A stretch of 64,000 nucleotides of DNA from assembly GCA_003605115.1 (NCBI GenBank), contig QZKY01000003.1, positions 1-64,000 of the forward strand. The letters are read 5' to 3'. Of the stretch, positions 17,624 through 26,012 are shown piece after piece. Each line of letters starts with the position of its first letter. Within the stretch, counting starts at the first letter, position 1. This DNA comes from Oxalobacter sp. Its GTDB lineage: Bacteria > Pseudomonadota > Gammaproteobacteria > Burkholderiales > Burkholderiaceae_D. The notes beneath the pieces are model-generated. The model was not told where the DNA came from. It saw only the letters and a list, made by a program, of their open reading frames with translations, and did not search any database. The position numbers and the translations under genes were made by a program.

Positions 17624-18982
17624 TCACACAGCATCAGCGCTTTGTGATTTTCTCATGAGGCGTTCACGAACAAATCCGATATGGCCACGCAGGACGTAAA
17701 ACTGTTCTGCGAAAGAAGCCGGGACACGCATGCCATTAACCACTTGCTCGATGTAGTCGATTCGTTCACGAAGTTCTTCGTGCTTTTGTGGTGTCAGCTC
17801 CCCTACCAGTTCCTGCTCCACACCCAGCAAAGCGCGGTACCAGCGGTAAATGCCCAGATTGATCCGCCAACGGTAAATCTTTGGAATGATTTTTATCCCG
17901 GGAATCAGGATCACCAGCATCGGCACAAATGCCACCAAGAGCCGACTGAGAAGACTGGCCAGCGTATAAGGTAGCGCACGATAAAGAAAACTTTTCCCGG
18001 ATTTGTAGTAACGTTGCGCGTCTTCGCTAATCGGATATTCGCGTTCATGTGGTGCCGGAAATTCCCCTTGCTTTCGCAGCAATCCCCGACGCCCGTGCAC
18101 TTCGCGCGCCGCCTCCAAAAGCAAATCGGACAAGGCGGGGTGCAAGTCGTTTCGCGCAATCAATTCAATCGAGGGCCCCACCAAACTTACGTTTTCGGCA
18201 GGAAGATTCTTGCCAAAGTTGAGCGAGCCTCTCGGCAATTCCAGCTTGTTCAGATAATGAATCCGCCGAACATAACCGTCGGCTTGTATGAAATTGTAGA
18301 GATGCACTTGCGGCGCGCGCATCAGTGTGCGGATCGTCTTGCCTTCAGCAGATTCGCTCATCAAAAAAATGGCATCGATTTTTCCCGCCAGCATTTCCTT
18401 GGCGGCGTCGTCAGAATCGATCTCCAGTAACTGCGTTTCGCCGCCGGGTTCAATGCCATTCATGGACAGCAGCTTCTTGGCAAGAATCTGCGCACCACTT
18501 CCCGACGCGCCGACAGCGACCCGTTTCCCCTTCAACTGAGACAAGAGTTCAACGGGCTTGTCACCACGATAAAACACGTAGATAGGTTGATACGCAATGC
18601 TCCCCAGCGATACCAGGTTGTCTGCCTTGACGCGATCCGCAATGCCGCCTTGAACGAATCCAATATCGACATGCACATTGGGGTCGGCGAGCCGCTTGAG
18701 GTTTTCCTCGGAGCCACTGGATGTCAGAATCTTCAAAGTGACATTCTTGCGCTTCAGAATCTCAGCATATTTTTTTGCATTGCGATGGAACATCGTGCCT
18801 TCCTGGCCCGTGCTTATCACGATGGTGCTCGGCGGTGCAGAATAAAAAAACCAGAAAACGGCACTCACCACAACCAGGGCGGTGAAGATCACCGCACTCA
18901 TCGTGACTGCGCGACCCAACCCGAAAAATTCCGAGAACATCACCTGCAATCGGTTAAAACTTATCTTGGCAATTTTTTTCAT
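17624..18982 (-). CDS. TAXI-family TRAP-type substrate-binding protein, membrane-anchored
   Basis: A 452-residue protein. Residues ~27-50 are an N-terminal membrane anchor, followed by a TAXI solute-binding fold (STIVISTGQEGTMFHRNAKKYAEI, VDIGFVQGGIAD, GKRVAVGASGSGAQILAKKLL). A second membrane helix around 340-365 and a cytoplasmic-looking coiled C-terminus follow. Typical TAXI proteins are ~320 residues and serve a DctM-type permease; no permease gene is adjacent. The long, double-anchored form is known in proteobacteria as an orphan, so a sensing role rather than transport is possible. ATG preceded by GAGGGAAA. Confidence 0.85.
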   Translation of the reverse strand: MKKIAKISFNRLQVMFSEFFGLGRAVTMSAVIFTALVVVSAVFWFFYSAPPSTIVISTGQEGTMFHRNAKKYAEILKRKNVTLKILTSSGSEENLKRLADPNVHVDIGFVQGGIADRVKADNLVSLGSIAYQPIYVFYRGDKPVELLSQLKGKRVAVGASGSGAQILAKKLLSMNGIEPGGETQLLEIDSDDAAKEMLAGKIDAIFLMSESAEGKTIRTLMRAPQVHLYNFIQADGYVRRIHYLNKLELPRGSLNFGKNLPAENVSLVGPSIELIARNDLHPALSDLLLEAAREVHGRRGLLRKQGEFPAPHEREYPISEDAQRYYKSGKSFLYRALPYTLASLLSRLLVAFVPMLVILIPGIKIIPKIYRWRINLGIYRWYRALLGVEQELVGELTPQKHEELRERIDYIEQVVNGMRVPASFAEQFYVLRGHIGFVRERLMRKSQSADAV

Positions 18983-19030
18983 GATGTTTCCCTCGCGTCG
19001 ATCTCAAACAGCCTTTATCAAGGCTGGCGT

Positions 19031-19726
19031 TCAATACCCCAGAAGCTGAAGCAAATAGGGCGTTAACAATCCCGTCAATGTCCCATTTAAAATCAGTCCG
19101 ATGCTTGAGTAAGCGCCCAGCTTCCGGTTTCTTTGCATGGCCTGCGCCGTACCAACAGCATGTGCGGCAGCGCCCATTGCCAAACCTTGCGCCATCGGCC
19201 GCTTGATGGCGAGCAATCGCAAAATTGTCATGCCAAACGCCGCGCCAAAAATCCCTGTCAGGATCACGATGATCGCACTCAACGCCGGGATACCGCCGAC
19301 CATGCGCGAAACCTCTATCGCAATCGGCGTCGTGGCCGATTTCGGCGATAAAGACATGATGACGGGAACCGATCCGCCCAGCCAGTGCGCCACCAGCACG
19401 ACGGTGAGCACACCCGTCACGCACGCAACACATTGCGACACGATGACCGGTAGCGCTTGTTTTTTGATTTGTTCGAGTTGCAAATACAACGGCACGCCGA
19501 GCGCCACGATGGCAGGTTTCAGTAGAAATTCCAGGTATTGCCCACCTGAGTGATAGGACGCATACGACACATTGCTGATCTTGAGCAGCGCGATGATGAT
19601 AAGCATCGCTATCAAGATGGGATTCAGAATGACGATTTTGGTTCGTCGCTGACATTCGTGCGCAAGCCAGTACACACCGACGGTGAGTGCGATGGCAAAT
19701 ATCGGGGAGTCCAGGAATGCGCTCAT
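19031..19726 (-). CDS. LrgB/CidB-family membrane protein
   Basis: A 231-residue, multi-helix inner-membrane protein of the LrgB (YohK) family. Family segments are visible: FSLSPKSATTPIA-like MSLSPKSATTPIAIEVSRM, a central GIPALSAIIVILTGIFGA and AAHAVGTAQAM near the C-terminus. The family works with the holin-like LrgA in murein hydrolase control or export of small metabolites. The ATG at 19726 overlaps the LrgA stop (ATGA); an upstream GTG at 19756 is possible. Confidence 0.93.
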   Translation of the reverse strand: MSAFLDSPIFAIALTVGVYWLAHECQRRTKIVILNPILIAMLIIIALLKISNVSYASYHSGGQYLEFLLKPAIVALGVPLYLQLEQIKKQALPVIVSQCVACVTGVLTVVLVAHWLGGSVPVIMSLSPKSATTPIAIEVSRMVGGIPALSAIIVILTGIFGAAFGMTILRLLAIKRPMAQGLAMGAAAHAVGTAQAMQRNRKLGAYSSIGLILNGTLTGLLTPYLLQLLGY

Positions 19727-20061
19727 CGCTTGCGCCTCATCCATTGGTATGTCCACCCCGTCACGGCGAGCACCGCAATCGTGCTCACCAGCGTGGCAAC
19801 AACTATCGGCAGTAACTCCGCGGCGATCAAGTCAAAATGAAGCATTAAGGCCACGCCAGGCGGCACAAAGAACAACCCGAGATGTGCGAGCAAGAAATCG
19901 GAAATATCCTTGACCCATTCAAGTTTGATCCAGCGCAGTTTCAGGAACAGCGTCAGCATGAGCATCCCGATGAGCGCAGAAGGAAATCGAATGCCCGTCA
20001 GATAAACAAACAGTTCCGCCAATGCGAGGCATACAAAAATAATGGTGCATTGGCGCAGCAT
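19723..20061 (-). CDS. LrgA/CidA holin-like membrane protein
   Basis: A ~112-residue membrane protein with four hydrophobic helices and the family patterns LAELFVYLTGIRFPSALIGMLML and FFVPPGVALMLHFD. It is coupled by a 4-bp overlap to the LrgB gene. The start is taken as the ATG at 20061 (MLRQCTIIF); a TTG at 20082 is an alternative. Substrate or role in this organism is not known. Confidence 0.9.
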   Translation of the reverse strand: MLRQCTIIFVCLALAELFVYLTGIRFPSALIGMLMLTLFLKLRWIKLEWVKDISDFLLAHLGLFFVPPGVALMLHFDLIAAELLPIVVATLVSTIAVLAVTGWTYQWMRRKR

Positions 20062-20223
20062 GATAGTGGCAGGAAGTGGCAATCCGTATTAAATCGGGCG
20101 GCTAACAACGTTTGTGAGCGTTATGAGAATTCGGTGGCATGTACAACTGGACTTCAGGTATGGCCGCGACAAGAATACGCGCCTTGCACATAAGCGAGGC
20201 GCAACAAAAACGCGGCAATTGTG

Positions 20224-20427
20224 TCAGCGGGGTTCGCCAATATCGTGCGCGCGCGCATGCCATAGCCGCGCGTCACCCGGTTGTCGTTGTAAGGGCTGAA
20301 TCGATTCCACTGTCGCTTCTCGTACAGCTTCCACCGTCGCGGCTTTTGTCTGCCGCGTGAGCATGAGAATCGACACGATTGCCATCAAAAATAAAAATGC
20401 AAGAAGCATGCGTTGCATGTTTTTCAT
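20224..20427 (-). CDS. Small single-helix membrane or exported protein, unknown
   Basis: A 67-residue frame beginning with a hydrophobic helix (MLLAFLFLMAIVSILML) and ending in a polar tail. The ATG has a strong ribosome-binding site (AAGGAGAT, 7 bases upstream), which is the main support. It lies 41 bp after another small gene on the same strand. No recognised family. Confidence 0.55.
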   Translation of the reverse strand: MKNMQRMLLAFLFLMAIVSILMLTRQTKAATVEAVREATVESIQPLQRQPGDARLWHARAHDIGEPR

Positions 20428-20468
20428 GCATATCTCCTTTTCTTCGCCTGCCCACTACGCCAGCCGCC

Positions 20469-20828
20469 TCACTTTTCGATCTCGAGCGCTGGCACCGCCA
20501 CTTTCTCTTCAAAGATCCATCTAAATTTTTTTGCCTGCTTTTCTATGGACAACCTTGCTTCCTCGTGCTCGGCCATACCAATCAAAGGATCCACACGACG
20601 ACCAGGCGGCAGCCACCCCGTCTTTTCCTCTACGGCACTTTCGGAGTACGTCACGGTTTTGCTGACGTCATTGAGCTTCAATTCAAGGCGCAAGCTGACG
20701 CTGTGCTTTCCGAAAAGCCACTTACTCAGCAGTTCTTCCCGCTCCGCAGAAATACCACTTCCGTCACTGCGCACTAACCACCCGCTGGCACTCAGCGTTT
20801 TCAGCAACGATGTTTGAAGGCTGCTCAT
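20469..20828 (-). CDS. Hypothetical protein, 119 residues
   Basis: A soluble protein not recognised. It has an N-terminal helix, a mixed alpha/beta centre (SVSLRLELKLNDVSKTVTYSESAVEEKTGW), and the basic helix KQAKKFRWIFEEK near the end. An ATG preceded by GGAGGGATT supports the start. Probably co-transcribed with the small membrane protein that follows. Confidence 0.72.
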   Translation of the reverse strand: MSSLQTSLLKTLSASGWLVRSDGSGISAEREELLSKWLFGKHSVSLRLELKLNDVSKTVTYSESAVEEKTGWLPPGRRVDPLIGMAEHEEARLSIEKQAKKFRWIFEEKVAVPALEIEK

Positions 20829-20933
20829 TTTAGAATCCCTCCAGGAACCCCGAACATTTCTGGGGTTTTTCCTGCAAAGCCAATATTATCAAATGTTTTT
20901 CCCTCAGCAGCCATGTGTGCTGAAATCTTTGCT

Positions 20934-21863
20934 TTAATTCAATACGGCGAGCCAAATGCACAACGTTGCAACCGCCCCAAAGGTGGACAGCAGAATGGTT
21001 CTCGACGCAATCCCGCCGCCGCGTCGGTATAACTCAGCCAGCATGAAGGGTCCCGTGCCGGTTGGTAGGGCGCTAAGCAATACTGCGGATTTAGCCCATA
21101 ACGGAGGCATTTCGAAGACGTGGAATGCCAGATACCAAGCAAGCAACGGCTGCACAATCAGTTTGATCAGCACAATGGCCGTCGAGAGTGGGACGCTGGC
21201 CGGCTCCTGCTTCAACGCCAAAAACAGACCAATGGCGACCAGTGCGCACGGGCTGGCTGCGCCACCCAATAATTTGATGGATTGCGCGATACCTTGCGGC
21301 ACGACCACCCCACTGGCGCTGATCGCAATTGCAACAAGCGGCGCGACAATAAGTGGGTTCTTGATCAGGGAAGCCAGCACTTTGCGAATGACGCGCCAGA
21401 TATTTCCCTCTGCCTGGGCACTGATTTCAATCAGCACAATGGAAACAGCAAAATTCACCGAGACGGTCAGTGTTGCCCCGACCATTGCAGGCAACAGATT
21501 GTCCTGTCCGAAAGTCAGCGCGCACAAGGGCAGGCCGATGTAGCCAGTGTTCGCGTATGAAGCCGCCGTGCATTCAATGGTGGATTCCGCGAGCTTGCGC
21601 GTTTGCAACCAGCGCCAGGCCAGCACCGCTACAAAAATGATCCCCACCGCCAATTCAAAGGCCAGCAAAAATCCCGGCTGGTAAAAGGCACGCCACGGGC
21701 TGCTGATCATCACGTCGATCATCAGGGCAGGCAAGGCCAGATACACGACGAAACGGTTCAACTCGGTACATGCCGCCGTACTCAACACATTCAAGCGGCG
21801 CAACGCATACCCTGCGAAAATCAGCGCGAAGACGGGGAGAATGATATTGACGATGGATAGCAT
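20934..21863 (-). CDS. AEC (auxin efflux carrier) family transporter
   Basis: A 309-residue inner-membrane transporter with about ten helices in two halves (residues 5-150 and 165-305). Family marks are IILPVFALIFAGYALRR at the N-terminus, the RFVVYLALPALMI helix, SYANTGYIGLPL and the PTGTGPFMLAELYRRG segment. Bacterial AEC proteins carry organic anions such as malate; the substrate here cannot be read. It ends 5 bp from the thioesterase gene, which precedes it on the same strand. Confidence 0.92.
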   Translation of the reverse strand: MLSIVNIILPVFALIFAGYALRRLNVLSTAACTELNRFVVYLALPALMIDVMISSPWRAFYQPGFLLAFELAVGIIFVAVLAWRWLQTRKLAESTIECTAASYANTGYIGLPLCALTFGQDNLLPAMVGATLTVSVNFAVSIVLIEISAQAEGNIWRVIRKVLASLIKNPLIVAPLVAIAISASGVVVPQGIAQSIKLLGGAASPCALVAIGLFLALKQEPASVPLSTAIVLIKLIVQPLLAWYLAFHVFEMPPLWAKSAVLLSALPTGTGPFMLAELYRRGGGIASRTILLSTFGAVATLCIWLAVLN

Positions 21864-21867
21864 ACGA

Positions 21868-22317
21868 TCAGGCCGTATCTAGCGCGACAGAAGCGCGGTG
21901 GTAAATGTCGAATTCCGGTGGCATCCGTCTCACGCGTCCGGTGCTCAGTTCAATACACACCAGTTCCCAGCGTCCACGCATGAGTGTTTCTCCATCGGAC
22001 GCGCGCACCAGTTGAAAGCGACGCTCCAGCATCAGCTTTCTGCCGGCGCTCACCAGCCATGTGCCCAGGACGAGCGCATCGCCCACCCGAGAAGCGTGGA
22101 GATAATCGTATTCGCCACGTCGTATGGCAACCGCGCGATTGAGTCGCTCATAGTCGGCAATGCTCAAGCCCAAACGTTCGGAATGCGCCCACCCAATCTG
22201 CTCGCACCAGCGCACGTACACGGCATTGTTCACATGTTGCAAGCCGTCGATATCCGACGCTTGCGGAGAAAGATGCAAGGTAAAAGGATTGGGGTAATCC
22301 CAAGTCGTGGGTGGCAT
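21868..22317 (-). CDS. Acyl-CoA thioesterase (4HBT hotdog fold)
   Basis: A ~149-residue hotdog-fold thioesterase. The pattern DIDGLQHVNNAVYVRWCEQIG contains the 4-hydroxybenzoyl-CoA thioesterase-type Asp and the conserved HVNNA, and the RRGEYDYLHASRVGD strand follows. Family members hydrolyse acyl-CoAs; substrate unknown. Start is the ATG at 22317; a GTG at 22332 is also in frame. It is 4 bp upstream of the AEC transporter and probably in one operon with it. Confidence 0.9.
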   Translation of the reverse strand: MPPTTWDYPNPFTLHLSPQASDIDGLQHVNNAVYVRWCEQIGWAHSERLGLSIADYERLNRAVAIRRGEYDYLHASRVGDALVLGTWLVSAGRKLMLERRFQLVRASDGETLMRGRWELVCIELSTGRVRRMPPEFDIYHRASVALDTA

Positions 22318-22434
22318 GATTAAGAACGGCACTGAAGTCAGCGCGCAACGATATTTAAAGGCGATAGTTTAGCCTTTTTCGATCCGCTTTTCGGCATGCT
22401 TTTATATGAAAGGGATTCCTGTGCGGCAGAAATG

Positions 22435-22465
22435 AAAAAGCCCGCCATGGTCAGCGGGCTTTTTT
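22435..22465. terminator. Bidirectional-looking terminator hairpin
   Basis: AAAAAGCCCGC-(loop)-GCGGGCTTTTTT lies just beyond the stop of the small gene at 22484 on the minus strand. A-run and T-run on both sides would let it work in either direction. Confidence 0.9.
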
Positions 22466-22483
22466 GTCTTGGCAGTCTTTCGC

Positions 22484-22690
22484 TTAGTGGGTGTTTTCGT
22501 TAACCCATTCGCGCAATTCTGCTTCGGTGCTGCACGCACACCCAACGCTGGATGGCCCTAACATAGCCAGCACATCCTCGGCTGATACCGCTTCAGACAC
22601 GTTGTATATGCTATTCCTCTGCCTTGGGTAGATGGAACCGCACAGTGACAACTCTAGCGCCAGCTCGCGCATCTTATGCCTTGTGAACAT
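22484..22690 (-). CDS. Small protein with C-terminal CxC, unknown
   Basis: A 68-residue soluble protein. ATG at 22690 has GAGGAG seven bases upstream and a terminator follows its stop, so expression is likely. It has a helical N-terminus, the segment VSEAVSAEDVLAMLG and a GCACSTEAEL cysteine pair near the C-terminus. No family recognised. Neighbours just upstream are the YeeE/YedE sulfur genes on the same strand, separated by 163 bp. Confidence 0.68.
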   Translation of the reverse strand: MFTRHKMRELALELSLCGSIYPRQRNSIYNVSEAVSAEDVLAMLGPSSVGCACSTEAELREWVNENTH

Positions 22691-22853
22691 ATCAATACTC
22701 CTCAAAAATTAACTCAGACTTTTGGTCTGAGCGCGGATTATATAGGAGTTGTTGTTTTGCCGCTTTTCCCCTAAAACTGGGCAAAACGGTCACGCTAGTG
22801 CAGGCTGTGGCGCATGAGTGGCGCGATTCGATTCCTGATTTTTTGTTCGCGTT

Positions 22854-23264
22854 TCACTTATTGGCAAAACGCTCAAACAACATCATCCCCACAAACATCG
22901 CTATTAAAAAGACCAGCGCCTTCCACACCCCCGCGCCAAGTAACACCAAGGCCGGCCCCGGACAAATGCCAGCCAGCCCCCAACCGATGCCGAAAAGGGC
23001 GCCGCCGATGGCCAGTCGCTTGTCGAGGTTGTGGATTGTCGGCAGTTGAATGGCATAACCGAGAAAAAAGAGTGTGCGCTTTTTCGCCCAGTAAAACGCG
23101 ATGGCGCTCACCGGAATCGCCCCACCCATCACAAGCGCGAGCGACGGATCCCAATGACCGACGAGATCAAGAAAACTGAGTACCTTTTGCGGATTGGCCA
23201 TCCCCGCAACAATCAGGCCAATGCCAAACAATAGTCCGCCCAAGAACGAAAAGATGAAATGCAT
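22854..23264 (-). CDS. YeeE/YedE-type half-transporter (DUF6691/PmpB-like)
   Basis: A 136-residue membrane protein with four helices, one half of a YeeE/YedE-type channel for reduced sulfur species. Marks: GGLLFGIGLIVAGMANPQKVLSFLDL at the N-terminus and the conserved GICPGPALVLLGAG with a likely substrate-relay cysteine. The partner half is the gene 7 bp upstream. Known relatives (PmpA/PmpB, TsuA) handle thiosulfate or persulfide-type sulfur. It is the last gene of an ArsR-controlled operon. Confidence 0.9.
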   Translation of the reverse strand: MHFIFSFLGGLLFGIGLIVAGMANPQKVLSFLDLVGHWDPSLALVMGGAIPVSAIAFYWAKKRTLFFLGYAIQLPTIHNLDKRLAIGGALFGIGWGLAGICPGPALVLLGAGVWKALVFLIAMFVGMMLFERFANK

Positions 23265-23271
23265 GCCATCC

Positions 23272-23700
23272 TCAAAAAAAATGGCGCACCACGTACACCG
23301 TGAAAAATCCCATGAACATGAATGATGCCGTGGCTACCATCGAGCGTGGCGACAGACGCGATAATCCGCACACGCCGTGGCCACTGGTGCATCCGGAACC
23401 CAGACGCATGCCAAACCCCACAAGCAAACCAGCCACCACCAGCAGCGGCCAACCCGTATCGATGTGCGCCTCGGGCAATCCAAGCGTAAGGTGCGCAAGA
23501 AGCGGCGCAGCGATGATGCCAATCACAAACGCAGCGCGCCAGGAAACGTCGCGTGCCTTTCGGTGCAACAAACCATTAAGGACTCCGCTGATCCCGGCAA
23601 TGCGACCATGCGTCAACAAGAGCACCGCGATGGCCAATCCAATCAGTGCGCCGCCACCCAGCGCTGTCATCGGCGTGAAGTTCGCCCAATCAATATTCAT
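23272..23700 (-). CDS. YeeE/YedE-type half-transporter (PmpA-like)
   Basis: A 142-residue membrane protein with the family signature [20 protein letters not shown], whose cysteines pass sulfur through the channel in TsuA. The N-terminal half has [24 protein letters not shown]. The ATG at 23700 overlaps the stop of the ArsR gene (ATGA), so the transporter pair and the regulator are one transcription unit. Confidence 0.92.
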   Translation of the reverse strand: MNIDWANFTPMTALGGGALIGLAIAVLLLTHGRIAGISGVLNGLLHRKARDVSWRAAFVIGIIAAPLLAHLTLGLPEAHIDTGWPLLVVAGLLVGFGMRLGSGCTSGHGVCGLSRLSPRSMVATASFMFMGFFTVYVVRHFF

Positions 23701-24032
23701 TTCTTGCCTTTTTTCGGCTTGGCACAATACAGCCCATACATCGTCTCCAGCAACACCAGTATTTTTTCATCGGCAATAGAGTAATAAATCCGCTTGCCGT
23801 CGCGCCGCGTATTCACCATGCCGATAGAGCGCAACACACCCAACTGCTGCGACAGCGTTGGCTGATGAATGTCCAGCAATTCCTCCAACTCACTGACCGA
23901 TTTTTCACCCTGACTCAACTGACAAAGCAGCATCAAGCGATCCTCGTTGGCGAGCACTCGCAACACCTCGGTGGCTTCGGTTGCCGCTTTGCGCATCACG
24001 CTTATATCGAGCGTCAATTCTTGCGTTTCCAT
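23697..24032 (-). CDS. ArsR-family repressor with two-cysteine persulfide switch (BigR/SqrR-like)
   Basis: A 111-residue winged-helix repressor. The DNA-reading region is [29 protein letters not shown] with wing [11 protein letters not shown]. It has exactly two cysteines, C37 ([11 protein letters not shown]) and C103 (YGLYCAKP), 66 residues apart, the same spacing as the redox pair of BigR and SqrR, which form a di- or tetrasulfide on exposure to persulfides. Metal sites of classical ArsR are absent. ATG at 24032 follows GAGGAG. It begins an operon with two YeeE/YedE genes and faces the persulfide reductase gene, so it probably derepresses both in response to reactive sulfur. Confidence 0.92.
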   Translation of the reverse strand: METQELTLDISVMRKAATEATEVLRVLANEDRLMLLCQLSQGEKSVSELEELLDIHQPTLSQQLGVLRSIGMVNTRRDGKRIYYSIADEKILVLLETMYGLYCAKPKKGKK

Positions 24033-24161
24033 TTGAGGGTCTCCTCTCTTGCTTTTTTGATCAGGCACAAAATTGATACCTTTACGTTACACGCCACCCT
24101 TACTCCTGTCCTTAACCCTATTCGACGAAGGGGTAAGCGTGAAAGCGCACTGCCATATTTC

Positions 24162-24220
24162 ACTTGCCCCACACGCGCGAGAAATTATAGCTTACAATAT
24201 TATATATTTCAGTATATTGT
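24162..24220 (+). promoter_or_regulatory. Candidate promoter and operator of the persulfide reductase gene
   Basis: A TTGCCC-N16-TATAGC promoter-like pair lies at 24164-24191. Directly after it is an inverted repeat ACAATAT (24194-24200) and ATATTGT (24214-24220) in a very AT-rich stretch, as is typical of BigR-type operators. Its place around the start of transcription would suit repression by the divergent ArsR protein. Inferred from sequence only. Confidence 0.6.
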
Positions 24221-24257
24221 TTATTTACTACTTATTCCGCTACTACAAGAGGTCACA

Positions 24258-25910
24258 ATGAACCCCACGAATATTCTGGTTATCGGCGGTGTCGCGGCTG
24301 GCGCCTCCTTTGCCGCACGCGCACGCAGGCTAAATGAATCCGCCCAGATCACTATCATCGAGCGCGGCCCGGACGTCTCGTTCGCCAACTGCGGCTTGCC
24401 CTATCACATCGGTGGCGAGATCCCGACGCGCGATGTCCTGTCCGTGCAAACCCCGGCAACGCTAAAGTCGCTGCTGAACGTCAATGTACGCACGCTGACG
24501 GAAGCTATCGCCATCGACCGCAAAAACAAGCGCGTCCAGGTTCGCAACGTCACCAATGGTGAAACGGAATGGCTATCCTATGACAAGCTGATGCTCGCGC
24601 CCGGCGCTGCACCGCGTGTGCCTGAGGTTCCGGGTGTTGACGACGCGCGCGTTTATACCCTGCGCAATTTGGCTGACATGGATCGCATTGCATCAGCAGC
24701 CAATTCCGGCATGCGCGCCGTTGTGGTCGGCGCAGGATTCATTGGTCTGGAAATGGCAGAGCAACTGCATCGCAAAGGTCTCTCCGTTGAAATCGTACAA
24801 ATTGGTTCGCAAGTGTTGCTGCAACTTGATGCAAAAATCGCGATCCTGCTTGAAAACGAATTGCTGCACAACGACATTAAACTGCATCTGAACGAACAAG
24901 TCGTTCGCTATGAAAACAAGGATGGCGCGCTGCAATGTCACCTGTCTTCCGGCAGCAAGCTGCAAGCCGACTTCGTTGTCCTGTCGATTGGTGTGGAACC
25001 CGAAAGCACGCTCGCGAGAGACGCAGGGTTGAAACTCGGCGCGCGCGGACATATCGTCGTCAACAAATTCATGCAAACGTCCGATCCCGATATTTACGCT
25101 GCGGGTGACGTCGTTGAAACCGCAGATCGCGTATACAACGTGCCAGTCAACGTTCCCCTCGGCGGCCCTGCGAATCGCCAAGGTCGCGTAGCGGCAGATC
25201 ATTTATTCATGGGTAAGCAGGCTCGCCCTTATCCCGGCTCTATTGCCACCGCCATCGTGCGCGTATTCGGTACGGCTGCAGGTTGCACGGGATGGACAGA
25301 AGATCGCTTGAAGGCGATCAACAAACCTTATCGTGCCGTAACGGTGAACGACTACAACCACGCCACCTACTTCCCCGGCGCAACACCGTTAACTTTGAAA
25401 ATTTTGTGGGATCCCGAAAGCGGCGTCGTATTGGGTGGGCAAGCGGCCGGTTATGACGGCGTAGACAAACGTCTGGACGTTCTCGCCACTGCGATCACGG
25501 CAAAAATGACGATTGAAGATTTGTGCCATCTTGAATTGTCTTACGCACCCCCATTCGGTTCGGCAAAAGACATTGTCAATCTGGCGGGATTCGCCGCAAC
25601 CAACCAGATGGATAATCTGGTGACTACCGTGACCGAACTGCCGACAGACCCGAACGTGCAGATTGTCGACGTACGCGGCAAGGCGCTCGCCGATGCAGGC
25701 CCCGTACCGGGCGCCATCAACATCCCGATGCCGACTTTGCGCGACAATCTGAACAAACTCGATAAAAATCGACCCGTGGTGACATTATGCGTGCTGGGCA
25801 AGAACAGCTACTTTGCTTCACGCGTACTGAAGCAAAACGGTTTTGATGTGAAAAGTCTGGATGGCGGCTTGAAGATTTTAATCAACCCGCGTAATCCAGG
25901 GAAGCTATGA
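24258..25910 (+). CDS. CoA-disulfide / persulfide reductase with C-terminal rhodanese domain
   Basis: A 550-residue flavoprotein. The N-terminal FAD motif VIGGVAAGASFAARARRL, active-site Cys45 in SFANCGLPYHIGG, the NAD-binding AVVVGAGFIGLEMAEQL and the YAAGDVVE motif mark the CoADR/Npsr class. Residues ~465-550 form a rhodanese-like domain (VQIVDVRGKALADAG) with Cys511 in CVLGKNSY. Such CoADR-rhodanese fusions reduce CoA- and glutathione-persulfides using NADH. The ATG at 24258 follows AAGAGGT; the frame runs on upstream to 23865 but over the divergent regulator. The location fits sulfide or persulfide detoxification. Confidence 0.93.
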   Translation: MNPTNILVIGGVAAGASFAARARRLNESAQITIIERGPDVSFANCGLPYHIGGEIPTRDVLSVQTPATLKSLLNVNVRTLTEAIAIDRKNKRVQVRNVTNGETEWLSYDKLMLAPGAAPRVPEVPGVDDARVYTLRNLADMDRIASAANSGMRAVVVGAGFIGLEMAEQLHRKGLSVEIVQIGSQVLLQLDAKIAILLENELLHNDIKLHLNEQVVRYENKDGALQCHLSSGSKLQADFVVLSIGVEPESTLARDAGLKLGARGHIVVNKFMQTSDPDIYAAGDVVETADRVYNVPVNVPLGGPANRQGRVAADHLFMGKQARPYPGSIATAIVRVFGTAAGCTGWTEDRLKAINKPYRAVTVNDYNHATYFPGATPLTLKILWDPESGVVLGGQAAGYDGVDKRLDVLATAITAKMTIEDLCHLELSYAPPFGSAKDIVNLAGFAATNQMDNLVTTVTELPTDPNVQIVDVRGKALADAGPVPGAINIPMPTLRDNLNKLDKNRPVVTLCVLGKNSYFASRVLKQNGFDVKSLDGGLKILINPRNPGKL

Positions 25911-25952
25911 TCTGCATGCCGACTTTCCAAAAATGACGCTAACGCAAACTGC

Positions 25953-25994
25953 AAAAAAAAAGCGCCGCACGCTAAAAACGTGCGGCGCTTTTTT
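25953..25994. terminator. Strong bidirectional terminator
   Basis: AAGCGCCGCACG and CGTGCGGCGCTT form a 12-bp stem around CTAAAAA, with an A-run before and TTTTT after. It separates the convergent reductase and Sel1-repeat genes. Confidence 0.93.
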
Positions 25995-26012
25995 GCGAGC
26001 GGTGCGAAGGGC

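Noticed and set aside
18954-19655. Minus-strand frame of 233 codons over LrgB
   Set aside because: Offset frame of the LrgB gene; low-complexity basic protein without homology.
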